43,224 nucleotides of DNA from assembly GCA_018716875.1 (NCBI GenBank), contig DVJJ01000112.1, positions 1 to 43,224 on the forward strand, in the 5' to 3' direction. Under the pieces are notes generated by a model. The model ran no database searches and was not told the origin of the DNA. It saw only the letters and a program-made list of their open reading frames with translations. Positions 24,453 to 31,569 of the stretch are shown here, piece after piece (position 1 is the first letter of the stretch; each line of letters begins with the position of its first letter). The stretch comes from Candidatus Avoscillospira avistercoris (lineage in GTDB: Bacteria > Bacillota > Clostridia > Oscillospirales > Oscillospiraceae). A program made the translations under genes and the position numbers.

Positions 24453-25190
24453 ATGCTGCAACTGAAAGAAGTCAAAAAAGTCTATGGCCGAAGCAAACAG
24501 GCGTTGACCGGCGTGGACCTGACCATTGGACCCGGCGAAATCGTGGGCCTGTTCGGAGAGAACGGCGCCGGTAAGACGACGCTGATGAAGTGTATTCTGG
24601 GCTTTCTGTCCTACCAGGGAGACATCACCCTGGATGGGGAACCCATTACCACACGGAATATTGAGCGGCTCAGCTTTGCCACCTGTGAACACTCCTTTTT
24701 CCCCAATCTGACGGCCCAGGGCCATGGGGAATTTTATCGGGAGCATTTTCCCAAATTCCGGGAAAAACGGTTTGGCGCCCTGCTGGAGTTCTTCGAGCTG
24801 CCACCAAACAAGCCCATCCGCAGCTTCTCCACGGGCCAGAAAAACCAGTTCGAGGTCATTCTGGCCTTGAGCCAGGGGGCGGACTATATCCTGATGGACG
24901 AACCCTTTGCCGGGAACGATGTGTTCAACCGGGAGGATTTTTATAAAGTGCTCCTGGGCATCCTGGAGCCTACGGAGACGGTGCTCCTATCGACCCATCT
25001 GTTGGAAGAGGTCAGCGGTTTTATCAGCCGGGCGGTATTGCTGAGAAATGGCCGGGTGGTGGCTGACACCACCACATTGGAGCTGGACGAACAGGGTAAA
25101 AATGTTCTGGATTTTGTCAAGGAGACGTACCACTACCGGGCCGACCGGGTCAGCAAGGCTCTGTCGGAGTTGACGGGAGAGGAGGATTGA
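24453..25190 (+). CDS. ABC transporter ATP-binding protein
   Basis: 245-residue ABC ATPase. Walker A GENGAGKTT (residues 35-43), a variant signature FSTGQKNQFEV in place of LSGGQ, Walker B YILMDEPFAGND and the switch His in LLSTHLLEEV. The sequence is closest in style to YtrB/BcrA-type exporters, as expected next to a YtrA regulator. AAGGAGGG lies before the ATG. It would energise the two membrane proteins encoded just upstream. Confidence 0.88.
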   Translation: MLQLKEVKKVYGRSKQALTGVDLTIGPGEIVGLFGENGAGKTTLMKCILGFLSYQGDITLDGEPITTRNIERLSFATCEHSFFPNLTAQGHGEFYREHFPKFREKRFGALLEFFELPPNKPIRSFSTGQKNQFEVILALSQGADYILMDEPFAGNDVFNREDFYKVLLGILEPTETVLLSTHLLEEVSGFISRAVLLRNGRVVADTTTLELDEQGKNVLDFVKETYHYRADRVSKALSELTGEED

Positions 25191-25192
25191 CC

Positions 25193-26584
25193 ATGCGCAG
25201 AAGTCTCATTCTGCTGCTGGCCCTGGCGGTGCTCAGCGTGGGCATTCTGGCAGCGGCGGTGCCTTATGTCAATCGGAACGCGGAGACTGTCACCTATACG
25301 GAGCAGCGGCTCTACGGTGACCCGGCGGTAGGGGAGGGGCTGCAAATCGAATCTATGTTGACCAGCAACGGCAAGCTCCACTGGCAGAATACCATCACCC
25401 TGGGGGAGACGGTGGAAACGGATTCGGACTTCCATTTTACCGCCCGATATGAGTGGGAGTGGGAACTCAGCCGCGACACGATCAGTCTGTACTGTCAGAG
25501 CAATATGGGGATGAGCAGTAACGGCCCGATTGACTTTATGGAGCAGCCGGAGACGGCCTGGCTGGCCGACGTGCTGACAGCGGCGGCAGAGCAGACGCCG
25601 GACGGTGCGGAGGACTATGCTGTGACGGTGCCACTGGCTCCGTATATAGAGTATTACGAGATTGCCGCAGAATCAACCCTCCCCGTTGGCCACACTGGCC
25701 ACAGTATGGATGATTCGCAACTCTGGCCGACGGCCACGGAATTTTTCCATGTACCGGTCCGGGAGGGGGATGTGGCGTCCGTTACTGTCAGCAAGTATGA
25801 AAGCGGAAATGTCTACAGTATCGGTTATAACCTGCCCAATGTGAACAATATCTACGGCAGCGGGATTCAGGGCCCCGACGGCTGCTGGTATCTGCTGTTT
25901 ACGGCCCGGGACAGTGACGGGAATCCCATTGCGGGAGCAGCCCCTCAGGGCATTTATCGAATTCCAGTGCAGAAGTTGGATGAGGAAGACGGCATTCTGG
26001 AGCAGGTGGTGGAGAGTGAGGTGGAGCTGGTCTATGCCACGGAGGACGGCAGCGCGCTTTATGGTATGGAAGACGATACCCGGTTGCTGCTGACAGCCGA
26101 TACGGAGGATGGCAGCACCGCGATTCTCTTTGACTGGGCCACCATGGAGCAGATTCAGACCTTCCCCATCGGCGGCCATTACATGGGCAACGAGAACGGA
26201 TGGTATCAGTCCCAAGTGGAAAACGACCATGTGGTTACCGTGTCCACCCTGCACTCGGAAAAAGAGGAAAACGATTCCCAGTGGATCACTGTCTGGGCGG
26301 TGGGAGAAGACGGCCTTTATCATCAGGTCATCGACTGCGACACCAGTGCCGGTATGGAGGAGAACTCCATTTATACCAGCAGCATTTTTGATGGGGAACG
26401 GTTTCTGCGGGTAGGCTATGCAGACCGGTATGGGGACAACAACATCCATGTACAGATCTGTGACAACCAAGGGCTCCAGTACGCGGCCCTGCTGATGTGC
26501 AACCTGAGAGAGCCGGATGACAGCGGCTTTCTCATTCAGGTGGAGAAAGACCGCCCGACACCAGGACTGGCCGAGGGTCGTTGA
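25193..26584 (+). CDS. Exported or anchored protein of YtrA-type ABC cluster
   Basis: 463-residue protein with an N-terminal hydrophobic segment (RRSLILLLALAVLSVGILAA) and a large extracytoplasmic part rich in beta-type sequence, Asp, Glu, Gly and Tyr. Repeated WxxxG/DGxW-like elements suggest a propeller or beta-sandwich, but no family was recognised. I start at ATG 25193 after GAGGAGG. It ends the operon; the -35 of the antitoxin RNA promoter overlaps its stop codon. It may sense or bind what the transporter handles. Confidence 0.68.
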   Translation: MRRSLILLLALAVLSVGILAAAVPYVNRNAETVTYTEQRLYGDPAVGEGLQIESMLTSNGKLHWQNTITLGETVETDSDFHFTARYEWEWELSRDTISLYCQSNMGMSSNGPIDFMEQPETAWLADVLTAAAEQTPDGAEDYAVTVPLAPYIEYYEIAAESTLPVGHTGHSMDDSQLWPTATEFFHVPVREGDVASVTVSKYESGNVYSIGYNLPNVNNIYGSGIQGPDGCWYLLFTARDSDGNPIAGAAPQGIYRIPVQKLDEEDGILEQVVESEVELVYATEDGSALYGMEDDTRLLLTADTEDGSTAILFDWATMEQIQTFPIGGHYMGNENGWYQSQVENDHVVTVSTLHSEKEENDSQWITVWAVGEDGLYHQVIDCDTSAGMEENSIYTSSIFDGERFLRVGYADRYGDNNIHVQICDNQGLQYAALLMCNLREPDDSGFLIQVEKDRPTPGLAEGR

Positions 26585-26609
26585 CAAACAAGTAAAAACA
26601 GGATATACT
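26581..26609 (+). promoter_or_regulatory. Promoter of the antitoxin RNA
   Basis: TTGACA (26581-26586) and TATACT (26604-26609) with a 17 bp spacer. Start of transcription is expected near 26616. The -35 overlaps the stop codon of the preceding gene. Confidence 0.8.
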
Positions 26610-26615
26610 AATAAT

Positions 26616-26706
26616 AGAAAAGGGGTGCCACCGGCGACGGTTGTCCCCCTGGCTGGTTAAAAGAAGTAACCGCGCGTGTGGAAGACGGGGCGGTTACTTC
26701 TTTTTA
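26616..26706 (+). ncRNA. Probable antitoxin RNA of a type I toxin-antitoxin locus
   Basis: A transcript of about 90 bases is predicted from a near-consensus promoter to a strong hairpin with T-run (26659-26704). It contains no likely gene. Its 3' hairpin is complementary to the end of the toxin gene on the other strand, which it overlaps by about 12 bases of coding sequence and through the shared terminator. Its 5' part also carries TTGTCCCCCT (26641-26650), able to pair with the AGGGGGG ribosome sites of the toxin mRNA. The layout matches known type I systems with convergent RNAs sharing a bidirectional terminator. Expression is inferred. Confidence 0.65.
26659..26705. terminator. Bidirectional terminator shared by toxin and antitoxin
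   Basis: A 14 bp perfect stem, AAAAGAAGTAACCG (26659-26672) with its complement (26691-26704), flanked by A and T runs so it can act on both strands. The last toxin codons (Lys-Lys) and the TAA stop lie inside the stem. Confidence 0.85.
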
Positions 26707-26783
26707 TGGTTCACAAATAAACCAATCAGGCAGACAACAAATGTAGCAAATGCGAACAAGTCCGTATATGTCACATAGTTCAT
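26694..26783 (-). CDS. Holin-like toxin peptide, type I toxin-antitoxin
   Basis: 29-residue peptide with the form MNYVTYTDLF, a hydrophobic membrane span (AFATFVVCLIGLFV) and a basic tail NHKKK. This shape is that of the putative holin-like toxins (Hol_Tox) of Bacillota type I systems, whose overproduction damages the membrane. The start at 26783 has AAGGGGGG six bases upstream; ATG at 26789 (31 residues) or 26810 (38 residues, own AAAGGGGGG) are alternatives. Both ribosome sites can be hidden in hairpins with upstream CCCCCT. A promoter lies at 26873-26901. Confidence 0.78.
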   Translation of the reverse strand: MNYVTYTDLFAFATFVVCLIGLFVNHKKK

Positions 26784-26789
26784 GCCCAT

Positions 26790-26866
26790 CCCCCCTTTCC
26801 AGGGGGACATGAAGCAAGCCCCCCTTTGATTAAGGGGGACAACCGCCGACCGTGTGGTGGCACCTT
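26790..26866 (-). promoter_or_regulatory. Structured 5' leader of the toxin mRNA
   Basis: On the minus strand two hairpins follow one another: CCCCCTT-loop-AAGGGGG (about 26821-26838) and CCCCCT-GGAA-AGGGGG (about 26791-26807). In each the G-run is a potential ribosome site, so both would be masked in the folded mRNA. The leader starts with GGTGCCACC and CGGTTGTCCCCCT, also present at the start of the facing antitoxin RNA. Confidence 0.6.
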
Positions 26867-26872
26867 GTGTCC

Positions 26873-26901
26873 AGTATACGACAACAGTTTCCAGATTGCA
26901 A
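26873..26901 (-). promoter_or_regulatory. Promoter of the toxin mRNA
   Basis: Minus-strand TTGCAA (26896-26901) and TATACT (26873-26878) with an exact 17 bp spacer, immediately beyond the rqcP terminator. Transcription would begin near 26866. Confidence 0.75.
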
Positions 26902-26902
26902 C

Positions 26903-26951
26903 AAAAAACCACCGGGTTTTCCGATTTTTACGGAAAACCCGGTGGTTTTTT
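26903..26951 (-). terminator. Terminator after rqcP
   Basis: A 21 bp perfect stem (26903-26923 with 26931-26951), loop ATTTTTA, with A/T runs at both ends. It overlaps the rqcP stop codon by two bases and insulates the toxin promoter. Confidence 0.9.
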
Positions 26952-27195
26952 ACTCGGTCAGTTCCCGGTACATGGCGGCGGCGTCATCCTTGCGGACGGC
27001 CTCAGCCACGGCCAGAACTTCAATTTTCACGGTCTTGGCGCCGAAACGAATTTCCAGCACATCGCCAACCTTCACATCATAGGAGGCTTTGGCCGGACGG
27101 CCGTTGACGGTGATACGCTCGTTGTCACAGGCCTCATTGGCCACGGTGCGCCGCTTGATGAGCCGCGACACCTTCAAATATTTGTCCAGCCGCAT
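26950..27195 (-). CDS. rqcP: S4-domain RNA-binding protein RqcP
   Basis: 81-residue S4-domain protein (formerly YabO/Hsp15-like). MRLDKYLKVSRLIKRRTVANEACDNERITVNGRPAK is the S4 fold start. In Bacillota RqcP joins RqcH on the 60S-like large subunit to add C-terminal Ala tails to stalled nascent chains. It starts one base after the HU stop and belongs to a mazG-HU-rqcP operon, a common neighbourhood in Bacillota. Its terminator overlaps the stop codon. Confidence 0.9.
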   Translation of the reverse strand: MRLDKYLKVSRLIKRRTVANEACDNERITVNGRPAKASYDVKVGDVLEIRFGAKTVKIEVLAVAEAVRKDDAAAMYRELTE

Positions 27196-27196
27196 C

Positions 27197-27472
27197 TTAC
27201 TTGTTGACCTGATCTTTCAGGGCTTTGCCGGGCTTGAAGGCGGGCACGGTGGAGGCGGGAATCTCAAAGGCTTCCTTGGTCCGGGGATTGCGGCCGGTGC
27301 GGGCCTCCCGGCGGCGGGTCTCAAAGGTACCGAAGCCCACCAGCTGCACCTTGTCGCCGGCAACCATGGTTTCGGTGATGGCGTCCAGGGTGGCATTGAC
27401 GGCCTTTTCGGCGTCCTTCTTGGCAATACCGGCCTTCTCGGCCACAGCGGCGATCAGTTCAGTCTTATTCAT
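27197..27472 (-). CDS. hup: HU-family DNA-binding protein
   Basis: 91-residue histone-like protein that bends and compacts DNA as a dimer. MNKTELIAAVAEKAGIAKKDAEKAVNA, the GFGTFETRRREARTGRNPRT arm region and the KPGKALKDQVN end are all standard HU. A ribosome site AAGAGGTC precedes the ATG. It lies between mazG and rqcP. Confidence 0.95.
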   Translation of the reverse strand: MNKTELIAAVAEKAGIAKKDAEKAVNATLDAITETMVAGDKVQLVGFGTFETRRREARTGRNPRTKEAFEIPASTVPAFKPGKALKDQVNK

Positions 27473-27512
27473 AGCGTGTTTGACCTCTTTCTTTGGTGTT
27501 GAAATGGTGTGA

Positions 27513-28292
27513 TCAGGGTTTACAGTCGTTCCACAGGGTCAGAAGCTGCTCCTTGGAAAGCGTATCCAGCGATGTGCTGCCGGCCCGCTGCTCCATGGCC
27601 GCAAACCGGCGGATGAATTTCTCACAGGCCTCATGGAGTACCGTCTCCGGGTCCAGACCCAGGGTATAGCAGACGCCCACGGCCGCAAAGAGGGTGTCGC
27701 CCAGCTCTTCGGCCACATTGGACCCGTCAACCATGGCCTGCCCCAGCTCAACGGTTTCCGCAGCCAGCTTGTCGATGGCCTGAAACCCGTTGTCCCAGGC
27801 AAAGCCCGCCTTGGAAGCCTTTTTCATCAGCTTTTCGGCCCGCCAGTTGGCAGGGAGATTCTTGGGCACCGCTTCCAGGGTGTCGGTGAAGGTCTTCTGG
27901 TCCTTTTCCACCCGCTTGATGGCGTCCCAGTTGTTGAGCACCTCGCCGGTGCTGCCCACCACTGTGGAGCCGAAGACGTGGGGATGACGCAGAATCAGCT
28001 TCTTGCAGATGCCGTCGTAGACGTCCTCCAGAGTAAACCGCCCGGCGTCCTGCTCCATGTCGCCATGGAATACCACCTGGGTCAGCACATCGCCCAGCTC
28101 CTCGCACATATGGACTGGGTCGTCCTGGTCGATGGCTTCCAGCACCTCATACGTCTCCTCCAGAAAATTCCGGGCAATGGATTGATGGGTCTGCTCCTGG
28201 TCCCAGGGACAGCCGCCGGGGGAGCGGAGGAGGTGGACAATCTCTACGAGATCGTCATAGCCGTAGCGGTCTTTCTTTTGAAACTCTACCAT
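27513..28292 (-). CDS. mazG: Nucleoside triphosphate pyrophosphohydrolase MazG
   Basis: 259-residue MazG-type all-alpha NTP pyrophosphohydrolase. GGCPWDQEQTHQSI (about residues 31-44), EETYEVLEAID and the metal site EELGDVLTQVVFHGDM are clear, and a second, weaker EELGDTLFAAV repeat appears near residue 200. It hydrolyses NTPs to NMP plus PPi, probably for nucleotide-pool cleaning. Starts after AAAAGGGG, 35 bases after the flippase gene; HU follows. Confidence 0.93.
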   Translation of the reverse strand: MVEFQKKDRYGYDDLVEIVHLLRSPGGCPWDQEQTHQSIARNFLEETYEVLEAIDQDDPVHMCEELGDVLTQVVFHGDMEQDAGRFTLEDVYDGICKKLILRHPHVFGSTVVGSTGEVLNNWDAIKRVEKDQKTFTDTLEAVPKNLPANWRAEKLMKKASKAGFAWDNGFQAIDKLAAETVELGQAMVDGSNVAEELGDTLFAAVGVCYTLGLDPETVLHEACEKFIRRFAAMEQRAGSTSLDTLSKEQLLTLWNDCKP

Positions 28293-28327
28293 AGTTTTTC
28301 CCCTTTTGCAATATTTCTTCCGTAAAG

Positions 28328-29932
28328 TCAGTTGATTTTTAACAATTTGGCAATTTTTTCACCCTTGGGCAGAAGCATGCAGTCCTCCTTGGTGATAATC
28401 CGCAGGGCTGCCACCAGCACCAGATACACACAGCCGGCAATGGCGATGGCGCCCAGGCAGGCGACGCTGTTGGAGGAGATAAAGCGGCTCAGAAGCCCGT
28501 AGGCCGCCCAAGCGGCGGCGCCCATAATCAGGGACGCAATCAGGGGCTTCAGAAGCGTGCGGACAATCCGGGGGCTGTGCTCCCGCTGCATCCGCTTCAT
28601 AGCCAGCAGGTTCAGAGAGATAATGGTGAAGTAGCAGCAGAAGGTACCGATGGGGGCGCCGATGATATTGAACTGAGGCATACCCACCAGCACAAAGTTG
28701 ACAATCACCTTGACAATGCCGCCAATGAGCATATTAATCAGGGGCGTGGTCACATTACCGTGAGCCTGCATCATGGCGTTGGTCAGCAGCACCAGACAGT
28801 TGAGGATAACGGCAGCGCCGAAAATCCGCAGAATGGGGTTGCCGGTGGCCAGTTCCGTGGGACCGTATTTAGCCAGCATGGTGAGGATGGGGCCGGACAG
28901 TACCGCCAAACCCACGCCGCAGGGCAGACCCAGCAGGGCCGTGATACGGACGGCGGACTCCTCCACCATCAGCGTGGATTTGTAATCCTTCACCGTCAGA
29001 TAGCCCGTAATGGAAGGGATGATGGACACGGTGATGGGAACGATGAAGGCGGCGGGCAGATTGAACATGGTCTGACAGAAGTTGTAGATGCCCCTGATCT
29101 CGTCGGTGTGGGACTGGGTGAAGCCCACGGCCCCCAGCAGGCGGCTACCGACGATTTTGGCATCCACCAGATTGATCAGCTGGAGACCGGCCGCGCCCAG
29201 GGTGATGGGAATGGCAATGGACAGCAGCTGCTTGACCGTCACGCCCAGGGGCTTGACGGGGCCGCCCTGGGCGTCCAGAAACGCGGCGGCCTTGCGGTAT
29301 TTGGTTCCCAGATAGACCATGGAGACGATGGTGCCCACGGTGACGCCCAAAATGGCACCGCCGGCGGCCAGCACCACGTCGCCGGTGCGGTTCATGACGA
29401 ACCAGGCCGCGCCCAGGCCGATGAACAGCTTGCACAGCGCTTCATAGACCTGAGAAACGGAGGTGGGGGTCATGTTGCTCTGACCCTGGAAGAAGCCGCG
29501 GTAAGAGGAGATAACGCACACAAAGAACACGGCGGGCGCTAGGGCGGCGATGGAGGCCCAGGAGTTGGGAGATCTCATAAACTCGGCCAGCTGGCGGCAG
29601 AAGATCAGCATACCGCCGCTGCCGATGATGCCGATGGTCAGAAAGACGTACAGCGACGCCCGGTAAATGCGTTTGATCTGGGCGTGGTGGCCTAGGGCCT
29701 CGCTCTCAGAGATCATCCGGGACATGGCCACCGGCAGGCCCGCCGTGGAGATGGTCAGCAGCACCGAATAGATGTCATAAGCCATGGTGAAGTAACCATA
29801 GCCGGAGTTGCCGATGATGCCCACCAGGGGAATTTTGTAGCAGGCGCCGATAATCTTGACGATGAAGGTGGCCAGGGCCAGAATGGCCGTGCCGTGGAGG
29901 AAGCTCTGCTTCTTCATGGGTTGTGGATTCAA
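28328..29932 (-). CDS. SpoVB/MurJ-family polysaccharide or lipid flippase
   Basis: 534-residue membrane protein of the MOP/MATE-like superfamily with about 14 hydrophobic segments. The opening SFLHGTAILALATFIVKIIGACYKIPL and SAGLPVAMSRMISE are characteristic of SpoVB and Bacillota MurJ-like lipid II flippases. It is expected to move an undecaprenyl-linked precursor outward across the membrane. I keep a TTG start at 29932 (AAAGGA 11 bases upstream); an ATG at 29917 lacks a ribosome site and is the alternative. mazG follows. Confidence 0.87.
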   Translation of the reverse strand: MNPQPMKKQSFLHGTAILALATFIVKIIGACYKIPLVGIIGNSGYGYFTMAYDIYSVLLTISTAGLPVAMSRMISESEALGHHAQIKRIYRASLYVFLTIGIIGSGGMLIFCRQLAEFMRSPNSWASIAALAPAVFFVCVISSYRGFFQGQSNMTPTSVSQVYEALCKLFIGLGAAWFVMNRTGDVVLAAGGAILGVTVGTIVSMVYLGTKYRKAAAFLDAQGGPVKPLGVTVKQLLSIAIPITLGAAGLQLINLVDAKIVGSRLLGAVGFTQSHTDEIRGIYNFCQTMFNLPAAFIVPITVSIIPSITGYLTVKDYKSTLMVEESAVRITALLGLPCGVGLAVLSGPILTMLAKYGPTELATGNPILRIFGAAVILNCLVLLTNAMMQAHGNVTTPLINMLIGGIVKVIVNFVLVGMPQFNIIGAPIGTFCCYFTIISLNLLAMKRMQREHSPRIVRTLLKPLIASLIMGAAAWAAYGLLSRFISSNSVACLGAIAIAGCVYLVLVAALRIITKEDCMLLPKGEKIAKLLKIN

Positions 29933-30024
29933 AATGCAATCAGTCCTTTATCAAAGGCAGCACCGCATCAGTTGCCATGGGTCCAGTCCGGACCGCAGGC
30001 ATCATGATGCAGTGGTGCGCAAAT
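29933..30024 (-). other. Short intergenic region with palindromes
   Basis: Contains the perfect palindrome GCATCATGATGC (29999-30010) and GGTCC-AGTCC-GGACC (29980-29994). These could structure the flippase mRNA leader. No T-run, no promoter and no known riboswitch was recognised. Confidence 0.35.
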
Positions 30025-31365
30025 TCAAGAGGCGGAGGATTCGTCGCTGCCCGTGGGCTGGAACACCTTGGGCATGGCATACTCGGCCAGCTCCTTGACC
30101 ACGGCGCTGAGGTCGATGGTGGGGAACTTGCCGCCGGCATAGAGAATCTTGCCGCGTACCATGGTCAGGCACACGTCACCGCCGCGGGCGGAATAGGCCA
30201 GGCTGGAAATGACGTTGTGGCAGGGCATCAGGTGGGGACGGGTGAAGTCCACCAGAATCAGGTCAGCATCCATGCCCTCCTTGATCATGCCGCATTCGGT
30301 GTCGCGGCCCTGGGCCCGTGCGCCGCAGACCGTAGCCATCATCAGGGCGGCGGTGGCGGATACGGCGGTGGGGTCGCGGTGCTTCTCCTTTGCCAGGAGG
30401 GCGGCGGCCTTGATCTCCTCAAAGAGGTCCAGGTTGTTGTTGGAGGCGGTGCCGTCGGTGCCGAGGCAGACGTTCATGCCGTCTTTGACCATGGCCATGA
30501 TATCGGCTACGCCGCTGGCCAGCTTCAGATTGGAGATGGGGTTGTGGGCGGCGGAGACGCCACGCTTGGCCAACAGTTTCCGGTCCTCCTCCGTAATCCA
30601 CACACAGTGGGCGGCGGTAGTGGGGACATCGAAGACATGGTGGCAGTCCAACAGCTGGGCCGGGGTCAGACCGTACTTTTCCACACAGCTGTTGTGCTCG
30701 CTCTCGGTCTCCGACAGGTGAATGTGCATCCGGACACCCTCGTTGATGCAATATTCGGCCATGGCGTCCCACAGCTCATGGCTGGAGGTGTACTCACCGT
30801 GGATGGAAGCCTCAATACGGATGCGGCCGTTGTCGTAGTTGTGCCACTTCTCCCGGGCGGCCACCAACTCCTGACAGGCGGGATATTTGTCGAACTCGAA
30901 GCCCTCCGGGTCAAAGAGGGTGGTACCGCGGGACAGATTGGCCTTGATGCCGCTCTCGGCCACGGCCTCGGCAATGGCATCGATGTGGTCGTACATGTCC
31001 GTCACGGAGGTGACGCCGAACTGGAGGCACTCGGCAATGCCCAGCAGCGTGGCGGCCTTGACGCAACGGTCATCCAGATGGGCTTCCTTGGGGAAAATAT
31101 ACTCCGTCAGCCAGGTTTGCAGATCGTAGTCGTCGGCGTAGCCCCGCAGAATGGTCATGGGCAGATGGGTGTGGCAGTTGATCAGGCCGGGCATCAGCAC
31201 CATGCCGGTGCCGTCAATGATTTCCTTGGGCTTTTCCGTCTCGGGGGGCGGGTTCTTGCCCACATAGGAAATTTTTCCGTCGGTGACGCCGACGAAACCG
31301 CCGGTGTACTGGTGCATGGACTCATCCATGGTCACCACAGTGGCATTGGAAAACAGTGTATCCAT
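30025..31365 (-). CDS. mtaD: Amidohydrolase, probable MTA/SAH deaminase
   Basis: 446-residue metal-dependent hydrolase of the TRZ/ATZ/MtaD group. Metal-binding MPGLINCHTHLPM (His pair), HIHLSETESEH, AAHCVWI and GTDGTASNNNLDL are all in order, with the N-terminal beta-sandwich start MDTLFSNATVVTMDE. Members deaminate 5'-methylthioadenosine and S-adenosylhomocysteine to inosine forms. ATG at 31365 follows AAAGGAACG; an upstream extension is unlikely. A palindrome overlaps its putative promoter. With mtnA elsewhere in the window it may form part of methylthioadenosine recycling. Confidence 0.82.
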   Translation of the reverse strand: MDTLFSNATVVTMDESMHQYTGGFVGVTDGKISYVGKNPPPETEKPKEIIDGTGMVLMPGLINCHTHLPMTILRGYADDYDLQTWLTEYIFPKEAHLDDRCVKAATLLGIAECLQFGVTSVTDMYDHIDAIAEAVAESGIKANLSRGTTLFDPEGFEFDKYPACQELVAAREKWHNYDNGRIRIEASIHGEYTSSHELWDAMAEYCINEGVRMHIHLSETESEHNSCVEKYGLTPAQLLDCHHVFDVPTTAAHCVWITEEDRKLLAKRGVSAAHNPISNLKLASGVADIMAMVKDGMNVCLGTDGTASNNNLDLFEEIKAAALLAKEKHRDPTAVSATAALMMATVCGARAQGRDTECGMIKEGMDADLILVDFTRPHLMPCHNVISSLAYSARGGDVCLTMVRGKILYAGGKFPTIDLSAVVKELAEYAMPKVFQPTGSDESSAS

Positions 31366-31394
31366 AGTCGTTCCTTTCGTATAGAAAAATAATG

Positions 31395-31418
31395 TATTGA
31401 CCATTCAGACTGTCAATA
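31395..31418 (-). promoter_or_regulatory. Palindrome at the probable mtaD promoter
   Basis: TATTGAC (31395-31401) and GTCAATA (31412-31418) form a perfect inverted repeat with a 10-base spacer. The minus-strand TTGACA (31411-31416) is a good -35, but the -10 region (ATTATT at 31388-31393) is weak. A regulator binding here is possible. Confidence 0.4.
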
Positions 31419-31462
31419 AACAAGGTAAGCTTGCCGCCATAGAGCAGCAGGGGGTGTGTGCG

Positions 31463-31479
31463 GGGGACAAAAAGTCCCC
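31463..31479. other. Small GC hairpin in intergenic region
   Basis: GGGGAC (31463-31468) pairs with GTCCCC (31474-31479) across AAAAA. It lies between the mtaD promoter and the udk-like terminators; function unknown. Confidence 0.35.
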
Positions 31480-31498
31480 TGCACTAATTTCAATAGAC

Positions 31499-31569
31499 CG
31501 AGAATTCAACTTTAAAAAGTTGAATTCTCGCATCGAGTTTGTCAAAAACACAGTTTTGACAAACTCGAT
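31499..31569 (-). terminator. Two tandem perfect hairpins after the udk-like gene
   Basis: Hairpin 1: 15-base arms 31499-31513 and 31516-31530. Hairpin 2: 16-base arms 31532-31547 and 31554-31569, loop of six. Hairpin 2 touches the stop codon of the udk-like gene, so on the minus strand they act in series at the end of a six-gene operon. Both are AT-rich and perfect, unlike the GC-rich terminators elsewhere in the window. Confidence 0.7.

Noticed and set aside
26616-26706. Riboswitch or T-box leader
   Set aside because: The segment ends in a terminator with no gene in the same direction downstream, and it faces a toxin-like gene, which fits an antisense RNA better.
28577-31392. Two long plus-strand frames opposite the flippase and amidohydrolase genes
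   Set aside because: His/Gly/Gln-rich antisense translations without ribosome sites; the opposite strand encodes clear proteins.
31499-31569. Repeated hairpins as a CRISPR remnant
   Set aside because: The two units differ in sequence and have no spacers of constant size; they are inverted, not direct, repeats.
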